Assembly (NCBI GenBank): GCA_036961445.1
Contig: JBALVO010000023.1
Coordinates: 1-38,498 of the forward strand
Source of the DNA: JBALVO01 sp036961445
GTDB taxonomy: Bacteria; Pseudomonadota; Gammaproteobacteria; Pseudomonadales; Halieaceae
Length of the DNA stretch: 38,498 bases
Reading direction: 5' to 3'
In this document: positions 1 to 7,986 of the stretch, piece after piece
Numbering within the stretch: position 1 is the first letter of the stretch
Layout of the letters: every line of letters starts with the position of its first letter
Program-made: the position numbers and the translations under genes
The notes under the pieces: model-generated
Told to the model about the DNA's origin: nothing
Database searches by the model: none
The model's input: only the letters and a program-made list of their open reading frames with translations

Positions 1-1102
1 TTAATTCCAATCTCGCAAGGTGTGACCCCATACAAAAGTGTTGCCCGATGCCAAAAGCGCGATGCTCATTACGCACATCCTCACGCTGGTTACGGGTAAT
101 ATCAAAAATATCGGGATCCGCGAACACTGCCTCATCCGCACTGGCCGCAGCGTAGTACATTTGAATCTTGTCACCCTTACGGATTTGCTGGCCACCGATT
201 TCAGTATCGTTCATGGCGGTGCGGCGAAATGCTATCACTGCGGGGTTGAACCGCAGAAACTCTTCCACGGCATCTGCTATACCCGCGGGATTCTGCGCTA
301 ACTGCTCGTATTGCTCCGGATGTTCCATCAACAGGCGCATACCATGGGATGTAACCGTGCGCGTGGTTTCATTACCGGCAACGATCAAAAGCAGGAAGAA
401 ATTGCAGAAATCCTCATCCGACAAAGCTTCTTCTTCCACGGTGCCGGTGAGCAGGACATTAACAATGTCGTTTTGTGGATTGGCTTTGTGTGCAGCCGCA
501 ATTTCCATGGCGATCATGAACATCTCGATCATGGCATTGGTGCCGTCCTCCACTGAGGTGGTGAGCTCAGGGTCGTCCATACCCAGCATAATATTGGTCA
601 ATTCAAATAAACGTTGGCGCTTGTCAGACGGCACGCCCATAAGTTCACAAATTGCAATGAGAGGCAGTTCCGCAGCAATATCCTCTACAAATTCACAATG
701 CCCACCGGGTGTAGCCCGGTCCAGGATATCTTTCGCCACGGCGCGAAAACGCTCCTCGTAGGAGTCCACGACCTTGGGGGTAAAGGCCTTGCGTACCAAG
801 CGCCGATAATTCAAGTGCTGGGGTGGATCCATATTGATCAATTGCGTACGCATTAATTCCAACTGATCATCCGGCGGCTCATGCAGCAGGCAGCTGCGCT
901 CTCTGGAAGAAAACAGCAGTGGGTTCTTGGACACAAAATCCAGATCTTTCTGCCGCGTGATCACCCAAAAGCCAAGCCCCTGCTTTGGATCCTCATGCCA
1001 GTACACCGGATGCTCCGCCCTGAGGTACTTATAGGTCTCCCGGGGTTGTCCGCCGTGGAAGGTGTCTGGAGAAGTAAGGTCAATATGGGGGCAACCGGGC
1101 AT
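1..1102 (-). CDS. Cytochrome P450, 3' end beyond the window
   Basis: Heme-thiolate monooxygenase of the soluble bacterial CYP type. The 367 visible residues show the I-helix oxygen-activation motif AGNETTR, the ExxR motif (EFLRF) and the heme-binding loop FGIGQHFCMG with the ligand Cys at residue 357. Only the last ~30-40 residues should lie off the left edge. The frame stays open to base 1. The ATG at 1102 begins MPGCPHIDL and has an AAAGGA Shine-Dalgarno about 7 nt upstream. Substrate is not readable from sequence; relatives with this head (LTSPDTFHGG-like) act on steroids, terpenes or alkyl chains. It is the last gene of a minus-strand run, 163 bp downstream of the MBL-fold hydrolase gene, and probably has its own promoter. 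Redox partners are not visible here. Confidence 0.93.
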   Translation of the reverse strand, partial: MPGCPHIDLTSPDTFHGGQPRETYKYLRAEHPVYWHEDPKQGLGFWVITRQKDLDFVSKNPLLFSSRERSCLLHEPPDDQLELMRTQLINMDPPQHLNYRRLVRKAFTPKVVDSYEERFRAVAKDILDRATPGGHCEFVEDIAAELPLIAICELMGVPSDKRQRLFELTNIMLGMDDPELTTSVEDGTNAMIEMFMIAMEIAAAHKANPQNDIVNVLLTGTVEEEALSDEDFCNFFLLLIVAGNETTRTVTSHGMRLLMEHPEQYEQLAQNPAGIADAVEEFLRFNPAVIAFRRTAMNDTEIGGQQIRKGDKIQMYYAAASADEAVFADPDIFDITRNQREDVRNEHRAFGIGQHFCMGSHLARLEL

Positions 1103-1153
1103 GCTCTGATCCTTTGTGGCTACTAATAACTAATAGGTCATAGTTTAGACCAA

Positions 1154-1170
1154 GTAGACACTGTGTAAAC
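1154..1170. promoter_or_regulatory. Possible operator upstream of the P450 gene
   Basis: A 17-bp imperfect palindrome (GTAGACAC, one central base, GTGTAAAC; 6 of 8 pairs) lies about 50 bp upstream of the P450 start in an AT-rich spacer. Size and position would fit a TetR-type operator, but no regulator gene is adjacent. The reading is tentative. Confidence 0.25.
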
Positions 1171-1265
1171 ACTTTTTCGAGGTGCAGCGAAAATCATGTT
1201 GCCGGTATAGATATAGTTTAGGTAAAGCTTTAAAAATACGCCTTAACCTATTGTTAATTATCTAT

Positions 1266-2357
1266 TTAGACCTGAATTGGAGCTTGTTCTTCAGCGACAT
1301 GATGGTGCTTACGCAAGCGCTTGGGCAGCGTATCGTCTATCGACTGATAGCAATACCTTCCCAGCCCATCCACTTTGCGCTCGACCTGACCGCGCTGTAG
1401 CAGGTAATTCAGGTGGGCAATACACTCCCCCAGAGCCAACCCCAGGTGATTCTCATCGAGTTCCCGCTTGAACAGGACGGGTAATAGCTCCATGGCTGTG
1501 GGCGCATTCTCCAAACAGGCCTGCTCTAATGCCAGCAAATGGTCCTCATGGTGTTCAATCAAATACCTCAGACGCTCATGCAGACCGTAAAAAGGAGCAT
1601 TATGCGCCGGTAGTACCAGTGCGTCGGCCGGTAAATACTCCAGAAACTTCTCATGTGAGTTAAACCAATCCTTCAGTGGGTTTGCTTCAGGCTCTCCGCC
1701 CATCACACTGACGTTTGACGTGATTTTGGGAATAACCTGATCACCGGAAATAAGGATATTTAATGCAGCACTGTACAGACAGGCATGCTCTGGTGAATGG
1801 CCATTGCCCACAACGACCTGCCAACGATTACCATTGATGGTCAGGGCAGCGCCATCTACCAGTTTTCTATAAGAGGTAGGCATGGGTTTAATATACGGAC
1901 CAAACCCGCCAAAACGTTCCTGCGCCGCTTCAATTTGCACGGGAGTATATCCGGAGCGCTGCATGAACTGCTCAGACGTCCAGTTGTAGTGCTTTTTCTG
2001 CATTCTGCTGAACGACAAGCCACTGAGATACTCTGCCTGGGTCATATAAAACGGCACACGCCATTTTTCGCACAACCAGCCGGCCATACCGATGTGGTCC
2101 GGGTGATAATGTGTGGATATCACTGCTTTGACAGGTTTGTCCTGTAAATGCTCCGCAAAGACCTGTTCCCACAACTCCTGCGTCGTGCCTATGGCGATAC
2201 CTGTATCGACAATCCACCAGCCATCGTGGTCTTCCAACAGGTACAGGTTAATGTGGTCCAGCGCCATAGGCAGTGGCATACGCAACCACAGCACGCCGGG
2301 GACAATCTCCCGTACCTGGCCTGCTGCGGGGACATCATCAAATAAATATTTGAGCAT
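1266..2357 (-). CDS. MBL-fold metallohydrolase
   Basis: Metallo-beta-lactamase-fold hydrolase of 363 residues. It has the binuclear zinc signature HYHPDH (H83, H85, D87, H88), a later GHSPEH histidine, a DQVIPKI segment carrying the bridging aspartate, and a LPAHN histidine motif. The layout is that of the glyoxalase II/LACTB2-like branch with a helical C-terminal extension. The substrate is unknown; members near P450 and acyl-CoA genes are often thioesterases or lactonases. The start is 9 bp after the stop of the Bcp gene, so the two are probably co-transcribed. The C-terminus is basic and histidine-rich (RKHHHVAEE), which is harmless but unusual. Confidence 0.88.
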   Translation of the reverse strand: MLKYLFDDVPAAGQVREIVPGVLWLRMPLPMALDHINLYLLEDHDGWWIVDTGIAIGTTQELWEQVFAEHLQDKPVKAVISTHYHPDHIGMAGWLCEKWRVPFYMTQAEYLSGLSFSRMQKKHYNWTSEQFMQRSGYTPVQIEAAQERFGGFGPYIKPMPTSYRKLVDGAALTINGNRWQVVVGNGHSPEHACLYSAALNILISGDQVIPKITSNVSVMGGEPEANPLKDWFNSHEKFLEYLPADALVLPAHNAPFYGLHERLRYLIEHHEDHLLALEQACLENAPTAMELLPVLFKRELDENHLGLALGECIAHLNYLLQRGQVERKVDGLGRYCYQSIDDTLPKRLRKHHHVAEEQAPIQV

Positions 2358-2366
2358 GAAGGCAGC

Positions 2367-2843
2367 CTATAGCCCGAGATCTTTGATCAGTGCCATCACA
2401 TCTTCGTGATGTGTTTTGGTTTTAACCTTGTCCATAACATGTTTCAGGCGCCCATCTTTACCGATAATAAAAGTTGAGCGCAGTACGCCCATAAATTCGC
2501 GTCCCATAAACTTTTTCAATCCCCAGGCGCCATACTTTTCAGTAATGGCGTGATCCTCATCCGACAGCAGCGTGAAGTTCAGGCTCTGCTTTTCGATAAA
2601 CCGTCCCAATCGGGCGACCGGATCAGGGCTCACGCCCAAAACCACCGTATCGAGTTTGGCCAGTGCCTTTTGACTATCGCGTATACCGCAGGCCTGCACC
2701 GTGCAGCCCGGGGTCATCGCTTTGGGGTAAAAATACAGCGCGACATTCTTTTTGTTTTTAAATTGCTTGAGCGTGACTGTATTGCCGTCCTGATCCAATA
2801 AGGAAAATGCCGGTGCCAGGTTGCCAATTTTTGGAAGTGCCAT
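2367..2843 (-). CDS. bcp: Peroxiredoxin of the Bcp/PrxQ type
   Basis: Thioredoxin-dependent thiol peroxidase (158 aa, the normal length) that reduces H2O2 and organic hydroperoxides in the cytoplasm. The active-site segment is PKAMTPGCTVQAC, with peroxidatic Cys47 and the resolving Cys52 five residues later, the PrxQ/Bcp arrangement. The typical Bcp TPGCT core is intact and the protein ends with the usual helix after the THHEDV segment. It is the first gene of a likely two-gene unit with the MBL hydrolase (9-bp gap). A protective role next to a P450 is a reasonable inference but not shown. Confidence 0.92.
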   Translation of the reverse strand: MALPKIGNLAPAFSLLDQDGNTVTLKQFKNKKNVALYFYPKAMTPGCTVQACGIRDSQKALAKLDTVVLGVSPDPVARLGRFIEKQSLNFTLLSDEDHAITEKYGAWGLKKFMGREFMGVLRSTFIIGKDGRLKHVMDKVKTKTHHEDVMALIKDLGL

Positions 2844-2911
2844 TGTCGCTAGTCCTTTGAGGGTGTTGGGGGATAAATTAACAGGTCGCTGTTATAGCGA
2901 AGCGCTGCAGA

Positions 2912-3457
2912 TTACTTGCGCCAGGAACCGCGCTCGATAGCAGATACCCTGATCGGAAATCGTCCGGTATCGGCGTCGACAAAGTACTCTTTGAGAGTTT
3001 CGTAAACCACCGGGAACGCTATTTCGTCCCAGGGAATATCCTGCTGCTCGCAAAGAACCGTCTCCAGGCTCTCTGGACCGACCCCAAACTCGCCATTATC
3101 CAGGTCGCAGCGGTAGAACATGTAGACCTGGTTGATGTAAGGCACGTCAAATACCCGGTACAGATCCAGGTTGCTCACCCGTCCCCGGGCTTCCTCCCAG
3201 GTCTCACGAGCTGCGCCCTGGGGCGTAGTCTCTCCGTTTTCCATAAATCCGGCTGGTAGGGTCCAATAATTCTTGCGCGGCTCTATAGCGCGCTTACACA
3301 GCAAGACCTTGCCCTCATATATCGGTACACAGCCTACAATCACACGCGGATTCGTGTAATGAATCAATTCGCAAACGGTGCAAACAAAGCGCTCGCGATC
3401 ATCACCTACTGGAATCTGCAGGGTAACCGAGCTGCCACAACTGGTACAAAATTTCAT
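2912..3457 (-). CDS. Nudix hydrolase with N-terminal zinc ribbon
   Basis: Nucleotide pyrophosphohydrolase of 181 residues. An N-terminal zinc ribbon (C4, C7, C26, C29) is followed by the Nudix box from Gly70 to about residue 92: Gx5E with E76, then RETWEEA with R84, E85, E88 and E89. The last box glycine is replaced by Arg91, which is tolerated in this subgroup. Zinc-ribbon Nudix proteins resemble the NADH-pyrophosphatase group, but the SQPWPxPxS tail of NudC is absent, so the substrate (ADP-ribose, NADH or another nucleotide) is undetermined. It is separated by 68 bp from bcp and 105 bp from the flavin reductase, all on the same strand. Confidence 0.9.
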   Translation of the reverse strand: MKFCTSCGSSVTLQIPVGDDRERFVCTVCELIHYTNPRVIVGCVPIYEGKVLLCKRAIEPRKNYWTLPAGFMENGETTPQGAARETWEEARGRVSNLDLYRVFDVPYINQVYMFYRCDLDNGEFGVGPESLETVLCEQQDIPWDEIAFPVVYETLKEYFVDADTGRFPIRVSAIERGSWRK

Positions 3458-3562
3458 GAAGGCCAGACCATCGCCGAAAGAAGCCGCATAGTATAAGGCT
3501 TTAGCGTACTGATAAAAAAGCCCGACACAGCGGAAAGTACGCTGAGCTTGAATAAAGCTGGC

Positions 3563-4039
3563 TTAGCGCAGCTCGCAATACCCTCCGGTGTAAAAAACCA
3601 GTGGCGTACCACCGGATCGCTCATGCATAGCCCTGACACGCCCTATAATAATCAGGTGGTCGCCTCCTTCATGCGTCGTTTCCAGCTCACACTCAAAACT
3701 CACCAGTGCATTATGGATCAGAGGTGATCCATGCTCCCCCTGGTAATGATGAGCCGCATCCAGTGCGTGTTGTCCTTTCTTAGCGTATTGATTGGAGTGT
3801 TCCTGCTGTTCGCTGGCCAGTATATTGATGGCAAAATAACGCGGCCGGGAGAAAATGTCATAGTGATCTGAATTGGTCTGCAAGCTCCACAGCACCAGCG
3901 GCGGGTCGAGTGACACCGATGAGAACGAGTTGGCCGTCATGCCCACTGCTTGCCCCTCTTCTGTCACTGTGGTGACAATACTGACTCCGGTAGCGAAACG
4001 CCCCAGGGCATTTCTCAGTTCCCGACCATCAAAATCCAT
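3563..4039 (-). CDS. Flavin reductase domain protein
   Basis: Small FMN-binding split-barrel flavin reductase (158 aa) of the HpaC/NtaB type. These reduce FMN or FAD with NAD(P)H and pass the flavin to a partner monooxygenase. Family landmarks are LGRFATGVSIVTT near the N-terminus, MTANSFSSVSLDPPLV in the flavin-binding region, FAINILA, and GDHLIIIGRV towards the end. It could serve the luciferase-like oxidoreductase encoded at 5.5 kb or an unlinked enzyme. It lies 105 bp upstream of the Nudix gene. Confidence 0.9.
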   Translation of the reverse strand: MDFDGRELRNALGRFATGVSIVTTVTEEGQAVGMTANSFSSVSLDPPLVLWSLQTNSDHYDIFSRPRYFAINILASEQQEHSNQYAKKGQHALDAAHHYQGEHGSPLIHNALVSFECELETTHEGGDHLIIIGRVRAMHERSGGTPLVFYTGGYCELR

Positions 4040-4125
4040 GCTTTGACTCCGTGCGTGAAACGTTATTGTTTAAGTCTTGATTTATTTGAGCCCAATAGAG
4101 GTCTGTAGCACATCCCCTATTCGGG

Positions 4126-4611
4126 CTAATGTGCGGAATCCTCGCGCCAGCGAACGGCCCTGCTTTCATCCTCCGCTTTGGCAGCTACCCAACGCCCCCC
4201 GTCAGGCCCCAGTTCTTTCTTCCAGAAAGGAGCGCGGGTTTTCAGATAGTCCATGATAAATTCGCAAGCGCTAAAAGCAGCCTCACGGTGCGCTGATGCA
4301 ACACCCACCCACACTATCTGATCGCCCGGATACAGCTTACCCACCCGGTGCACCACACCCGTGGCCAACAACGGCCAGCGCTCGCATGCCTGTTGCTGAA
4401 TATCTGCAATACTACGCTGTGTCATGCCCGGATAGTGCTCCAGCTCCATACAGTGAACTTCGCGCTGATCGTTGGACACTCGCACATAGCCAGTAAATGC
4501 AGCCACAGCACCTTCGCCGTGGGACCCAGCCAGTAAGGCGCGCTGCAAGGCACCCACATCGAAATCCTCTTCCTGTACGCTGGTAGCCATGGCCGGTGTT
4601 GACACGCTCAC
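4126..4611 (-). CDS. moaE: Molybdopterin synthase catalytic subunit MoaE
   Basis: Large subunit of molybdopterin synthase. It transfers sulfur from thiocarboxylated MoaD to cyclic pyranopterin monophosphate to make the dithiolene of molybdopterin. The 161-residue protein shows FTGYVR, the ELEHYPGM segment, HRVG, ASAHREAAF and the catalytic lysine region KTRAPFWKKE. It is the last gene of moaC-moaD-moaE; the MoaD stop lies immediately before it, so coupled translation is likely. No moaA or moeA is present in the window. Confidence 0.95.
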   Translation of the reverse strand: MSVSTPAMATSVQEEDFDVGALQRALLAGSHGEGAVAAFTGYVRVSNDQREVHCMELEHYPGMTQRSIADIQQQACERWPLLATGVVHRVGKLYPGDQIVWVGVASAHREAAFSACEFIMDYLKTRAPFWKKELGPDGGRWVAAKAEDESRAVRWREDSAH

Positions 4612-4612
4612 T

Positions 4613-4867
4613 TCAGCCCCCGGTCACAGGCGGGAAAAAGGCAACCTCATCGCCATCACCCAAGGGCGTATTGCCGGGCACCACCACCTGGTTGACCGCT
4701 CGAATCATATTGTCCTGGGCCAGAACTTCACGCCACAGGGCTCCCCGCTCGGCGCAAAGCTCCTCCTGCAGGGCGTCCAGGTCTGCCAGTGCACTCCGCC
4801 ACTGTACCTCTAAACTGGCACAGTCCAGCTGTTCCTTGATGCGCGCAAAAAACAATACTTTCAACAT
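4613..4867 (-). CDS. moaD: Molybdopterin synthase sulfur carrier MoaD
   Basis: Ubiquitin-like sulfur carrier (84 aa, normal length) that ends in the required Gly-Gly (PPVTGG), the site of adenylation and thiocarboxylation. N-terminal VLFFARIKEQL and C-terminal GDEVAFFPPVTGG are typical. Its ATG overlaps the TGA of moaC by one base, and moaE follows after one base, so the three genes are translationally coupled. Confidence 0.95.
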   Translation of the reverse strand: MLKVLFFARIKEQLDCASLEVQWRSALADLDALQEELCAERGALWREVLAQDNMIRAVNQVVVPGNTPLGDGDEVAFFPPVTGG

Positions 4868-5358
4868 CAGGATGCGCCGCCGTTATCGCGCTGCCATGCA
4901 CCGGATTTGCCGCCTTCTTTGTGCAACAGGCTCACATTCACTATCTGCATTCCCCGATCGACCGCCTTACACATGTCGTATATGGTCAACGCTGCAATCG
5001 ACACCGCAGTGAGGGCCTCCATTTCCACCCCGGTTTTACCCGAGACCTTGCAACTACTCTGGATATGCACTGAACTGGCCTGAGAATCGATATGGAAACT
5101 TATCTCCACCGAGGTCAATAACAAGGTATGGCACAGGGGAATCAAGTCAGAGCATTTTTTGGCGGCCTGAATACCGGCAATCCTGGCCACCGCCAAAACA
5201 TCGCCCTTTTTGTGCGCGCCTTGCTCCAGTAATGCCAGTGTCTCGCTTTGCATCGAAACCACCGCTGAGGCCACCGCGACACGCTCTGTGATCTGTTTGT
5301 CACCTATATCGACCATGCGCGCAGCGCCGCTGTCGTCCAGGTGGGTTAGTTGGCTCAT
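4867..5358 (-). CDS. moaC: Cyclic pyranopterin monophosphate synthase MoaC
   Basis: Converts the MoaA product into cyclic pyranopterin monophosphate, the first stable molybdenum-cofactor intermediate. Recognisable segments are MVDIGDKQITER near the start, KKGDVLAVARIAGIQAAK, LIPLCHTL, and VEMEALTAVSIAALTIYDMCKAVDR, which carries the catalytic Asp and Lys. The frame is open 16 codons further upstream (to 5406). I chose the ATG at 5358 because it gives the canonical MSQLTHLDDSG start and has a GGAG Shine-Dalgarno just upstream. It is the first gene of moaC-moaD-moaE, divergent from the LLM oxidoreductase gene. Confidence 0.95.
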   Translation of the reverse strand: MSQLTHLDDSGAARMVDIGDKQITERVAVASAVVSMQSETLALLEQGAHKKGDVLAVARIAGIQAAKKCSDLIPLCHTLLLTSVEISFHIDSQASSVHIQSSCKVSGKTGVEMEALTAVSIAALTIYDMCKAVDRGMQIVNVSLLHKEGGKSGAWQRDNGGAS

Positions 5359-5524
5359 AGGAGACTCCGTGGGGCATTGGCTATCAAGCTGGCTGAGTCT
5401 ATCCAAAGGCGCGCTCGATTGACAATCAAATTGATCGTGGAAGTCAGGGATTTTGGCCTGGATTCACTTATTGCATTCAACGCCTATAACGTAAAGTAGG
5501 GACACTGGAAAAAGGAGCTCAAAC

Positions 5525-6538
5525 ATGGCAAAACTTTCATTGGGTCTGCAACTGGGTTATTGGGGTGCCTTGGCACCGGGCAATCATGTGGAATTGGCGC
5601 AGGAGGCTGAAAACCTGGGCTTCGACTCGGTGTGGACTGCCGAGGCTTACGGCAATGACTGTTTTACGCCCTTGGCCTGGATAGGCGCACATACCTCCAA
5701 AGTCCGCCTGGGCACTTCCGTGGCACAGCTATCAGCCCGCACACCCGCTGCGTGCGCCATGGCAACGTTGAGCATTGATCACCTGACCGGAGGGCGCATG
5801 ATTCTGGGGCTGGGCGTTTCTGGCCCTCAGGTGGTGGAAGGATGGTATGGGCAGCCCTATACCAAACCCATCACCCGGACTCGTGAATACGTGGATATCA
5901 TTCGCAAGATCCTGGCCCGGCAGGAGCCGGTTACCAGTGACGGTGAATTCTATACCCTTCCCTACAAAGGCCCCGGCTCATGGGGCATGGGCAAACCCAT
6001 CAAATCCATCACCCATCCGCTGCGCGCGGACGTACCCATCTTTATAGGCGCGGAAGGACCAAAAAATGTCACGCAAACCGCAGAAATTGCCGATGGCTGG
6101 CTGCCACTGTATTACTCTCCCTATCGACAGGAGGTTTATGCCGATCAGCTGACTGCTGCCAAACCGGGTTTTGAAATAGCACCAACAGTATTGGTGAATA
6201 TCAATAACAACCTGCAGGATGCATTGTATCCAGTAAAGGCTATGCTGGGCTTTTACATCGGTGGCATGGGCGCAGCCAAGCGCAACTTCCACAAAGACCT
6301 GATGGCACGCATGGGATTTCCCGATGAGGCGGAACAGATTCAATCACTGTTTTTTGCTGGCAAGCGCGACGAAGCGATCGCCGCAGTACCGGATCAGTTT
6401 GCTGATGAAATCTCTCTCTCCGGCCCCAAAGAACGCATTAAAGAGAAGCTGCAGGACTGGGAAAATTCACCTGTAACATCGTTACTGATTCACGGTGATG
6501 TCAATTTACTGCGGGATATGGCCGCATTGGCGCTATAA
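5525..6538 (+). CDS. LLM-class (luciferase-like) oxidoreductase, F420-type
   Basis: TIM-barrel oxidoreductase of the bacterial luciferase superfamily (337 aa). Features include GLQLGYWG at the N-terminus, GFDSVWTAEAYGND, LGTSVAQLSARTPAACAMAT, LTGGRMILGLGVSGPQVVEGWYG and the late PIFIGAEGPKNV segment. This pattern matches the LLM class usually annotated as F420-dependent, seen often in mycobacteria and in some marine gammaproteobacteria. Whether this host makes F420 cannot be read here; FMN is the alternative. The ATG follows AAGGAG by about 7 nt. A GPH-type transporter gene follows after 38 bp, suggesting an operon that imports and oxidises one compound. Confidence 0.88.
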   Translation: MAKLSLGLQLGYWGALAPGNHVELAQEAENLGFDSVWTAEAYGNDCFTPLAWIGAHTSKVRLGTSVAQLSARTPAACAMATLSIDHLTGGRMILGLGVSGPQVVEGWYGQPYTKPITRTREYVDIIRKILARQEPVTSDGEFYTLPYKGPGSWGMGKPIKSITHPLRADVPIFIGAEGPKNVTQTAEIADGWLPLYYSPYRQEVYADQLTAAKPGFEIAPTVLVNINNNLQDALYPVKAMLGFYIGGMGAAKRNFHKDLMARMGFPDEAEQIQSLFFAGKRDEAIAAVPDQFADEISLSGPKERIKEKLQDWENSPVTSLLIHGDVNLLRDMAALAL

Positions 6539-6576
6539 TAGCTCGAACGCCAGCGGAGCCACATCCCATCCAGGCC

Positions 6577-7983
6577 ATGAATGTAAAAAGCAGGTTACTG
6601 TACGGCTCTGGCGTCGTGAACTATGCACTGAAGGATGCCGCTTTCGGTGCTTTTCTTCTGCTGTATTACAAACAGGTGCTGGGTCTCAGCGGCACCATGG
6701 CCGGCATTGCAATCGCTATCTCAGTCATGTGGGATGCCATTTCCGACCCTCTGGTGGGAGCGTGGTCAGACAAAGTACATAGCCGTTGGGGCCGTCGACA
6801 CCCGTTCATGTTGGCATCAGTTTTACCTTTGGCACTAAGCTTTATTGCCGTATTTTCTCCCCCTGCCGATGTGGTTTCTGTGCCGCTGTATTTGTTCTAC
6901 TGGCTGCTGGGTAGCGTCATTTTTCTGCGTACGGCCCTCACTTTTTTTATGGTTCCCTATCTGGCACTGGGAGCGGAAATCTCTACTGACTATCATGAGC
7001 GCACCAGGCTGGCCAGCGTACGCACCAACCTGGGCTGGTTTGTGGGGGTAGTTGTAATCTCCAGCGCACTCGTCTTGATATTCACACCACTTAATGGCGT
7101 AGATGGACGCTTTGTCGCGCAAAACTATTCCCGCTACGGCATTTTAAGTGCCCTGGGTGTCATCGTGTGTAGTTGGATATGTATCAAGGGAACCTGGAGC
7201 CACATACCCGCATTGCCAAAGCCTGCTCGCACGGCCCATACAGGCATGTGGCACGCAATAAAAGAAACATTCAGCAACAGGAATTTTCGCTATCTGGTAA
7301 TACTTGAAACTGCACTGGGTGGACTCAGCGGAGTCGTCACCGTCTTGCTCATGGTGACATATACCTACTTTTGGCAGCTGAGCACCACGCAGATTTCTAT
7401 TTTATTCGCCGGACCACCCTTACTGGCAATTTTATTGGTTAGCACCTCTTCGCGACTGGTCAATCACCATCTCGAAAAACAGCAATTACTGCGTCTAAGC
7501 TGCATTCTGGCTGCCATTAACATGCTGTGGCTCACACCACTAAAACTCTGGGATCTACTACCGGACAATGGCACTGTGGTGTTTTGCCTGGTGTTTCTCA
7601 ACTATGCGCTAAATACCACCTTTGTCATCGTGCGCATGATTTCCGTGCAATCCCTACTGGCAGACATTGTCGACGAACAGGAATTGGCAAGCGGCAAGAG
7701 ACAGGAGGGGGTGATGTTTTCGGCGGCTTTTTTTGCGGCCAAATTTATTAGCGGCTTCGGTTATCTGGTGGCGGGCCCGTTTCTAGACCTGATAGGGTTG
7801 CAAAGCAACATGCTGCCGGGTGACACGCCAGTCAGCGTATTCTGGGGGCTGGGACTGATTATGGGCCCGGGACTCGCCGTCATGTTGCTTATACCCATCT
7901 GGATGTCGTTCAAGCTCAATCAAAGCAAGGACGCACAGATGGCCATTCAAAAATCACTGCAACAGCGGAATCAGGCCAGCTGA
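6577..7983 (+). CDS. GPH-family (MelB-like) MFS symporter
   Basis: Twelve-segment inner-membrane cation symporter of the glycoside-pentoside-hexuronide family (468 aa). Diagnostic N-terminal features are YGSGVVNYALKDAAFGAF, VLGLSGTMAGIAIAIS, the DAISDPLVGAWSDKV loop and RWGRRHP; these match MelB-type carriers. In marine bacteria with catabolic clusters such carriers often move non-sugar substrates, so the cargo is open. It begins 38 bp after the LLM oxidoreductase gene and ends 3 bp before the stop of the convergent esterase gene. Confidence 0.9.
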   Translation: MNVKSRLLYGSGVVNYALKDAAFGAFLLLYYKQVLGLSGTMAGIAIAISVMWDAISDPLVGAWSDKVHSRWGRRHPFMLASVLPLALSFIAVFSPPADVVSVPLYLFYWLLGSVIFLRTALTFFMVPYLALGAEISTDYHERTRLASVRTNLGWFVGVVVISSALVLIFTPLNGVDGRFVAQNYSRYGILSALGVIVCSWICIKGTWSHIPALPKPARTAHTGMWHAIKETFSNRNFRYLVILETALGGLSGVVTVLLMVTYTYFWQLSTTQISILFAGPPLLAILLVSTSSRLVNHHLEKQQLLRLSCILAAINMLWLTPLKLWDLLPDNGTVVFCLVFLNYALNTTFVIVRMISVQSLLADIVDEQELASGKRQEGVMFSAAFFAAKFISGFGYLVAGPFLDLIGLQSNMLPGDTPVSVFWGLGLIMGPGLAVMLLIPIWMSFKLNQSKDAQMAIQKSLQQRNQAS

Positions 7984-7986
7984 CAT

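Noticed and set aside
3454..3639. 61-codon minus-strand frame between the Nudix and flavin reductase genes
   Set aside because: It overlaps the coding end of the flavin reductase in another frame and has no domain; shadow frame.
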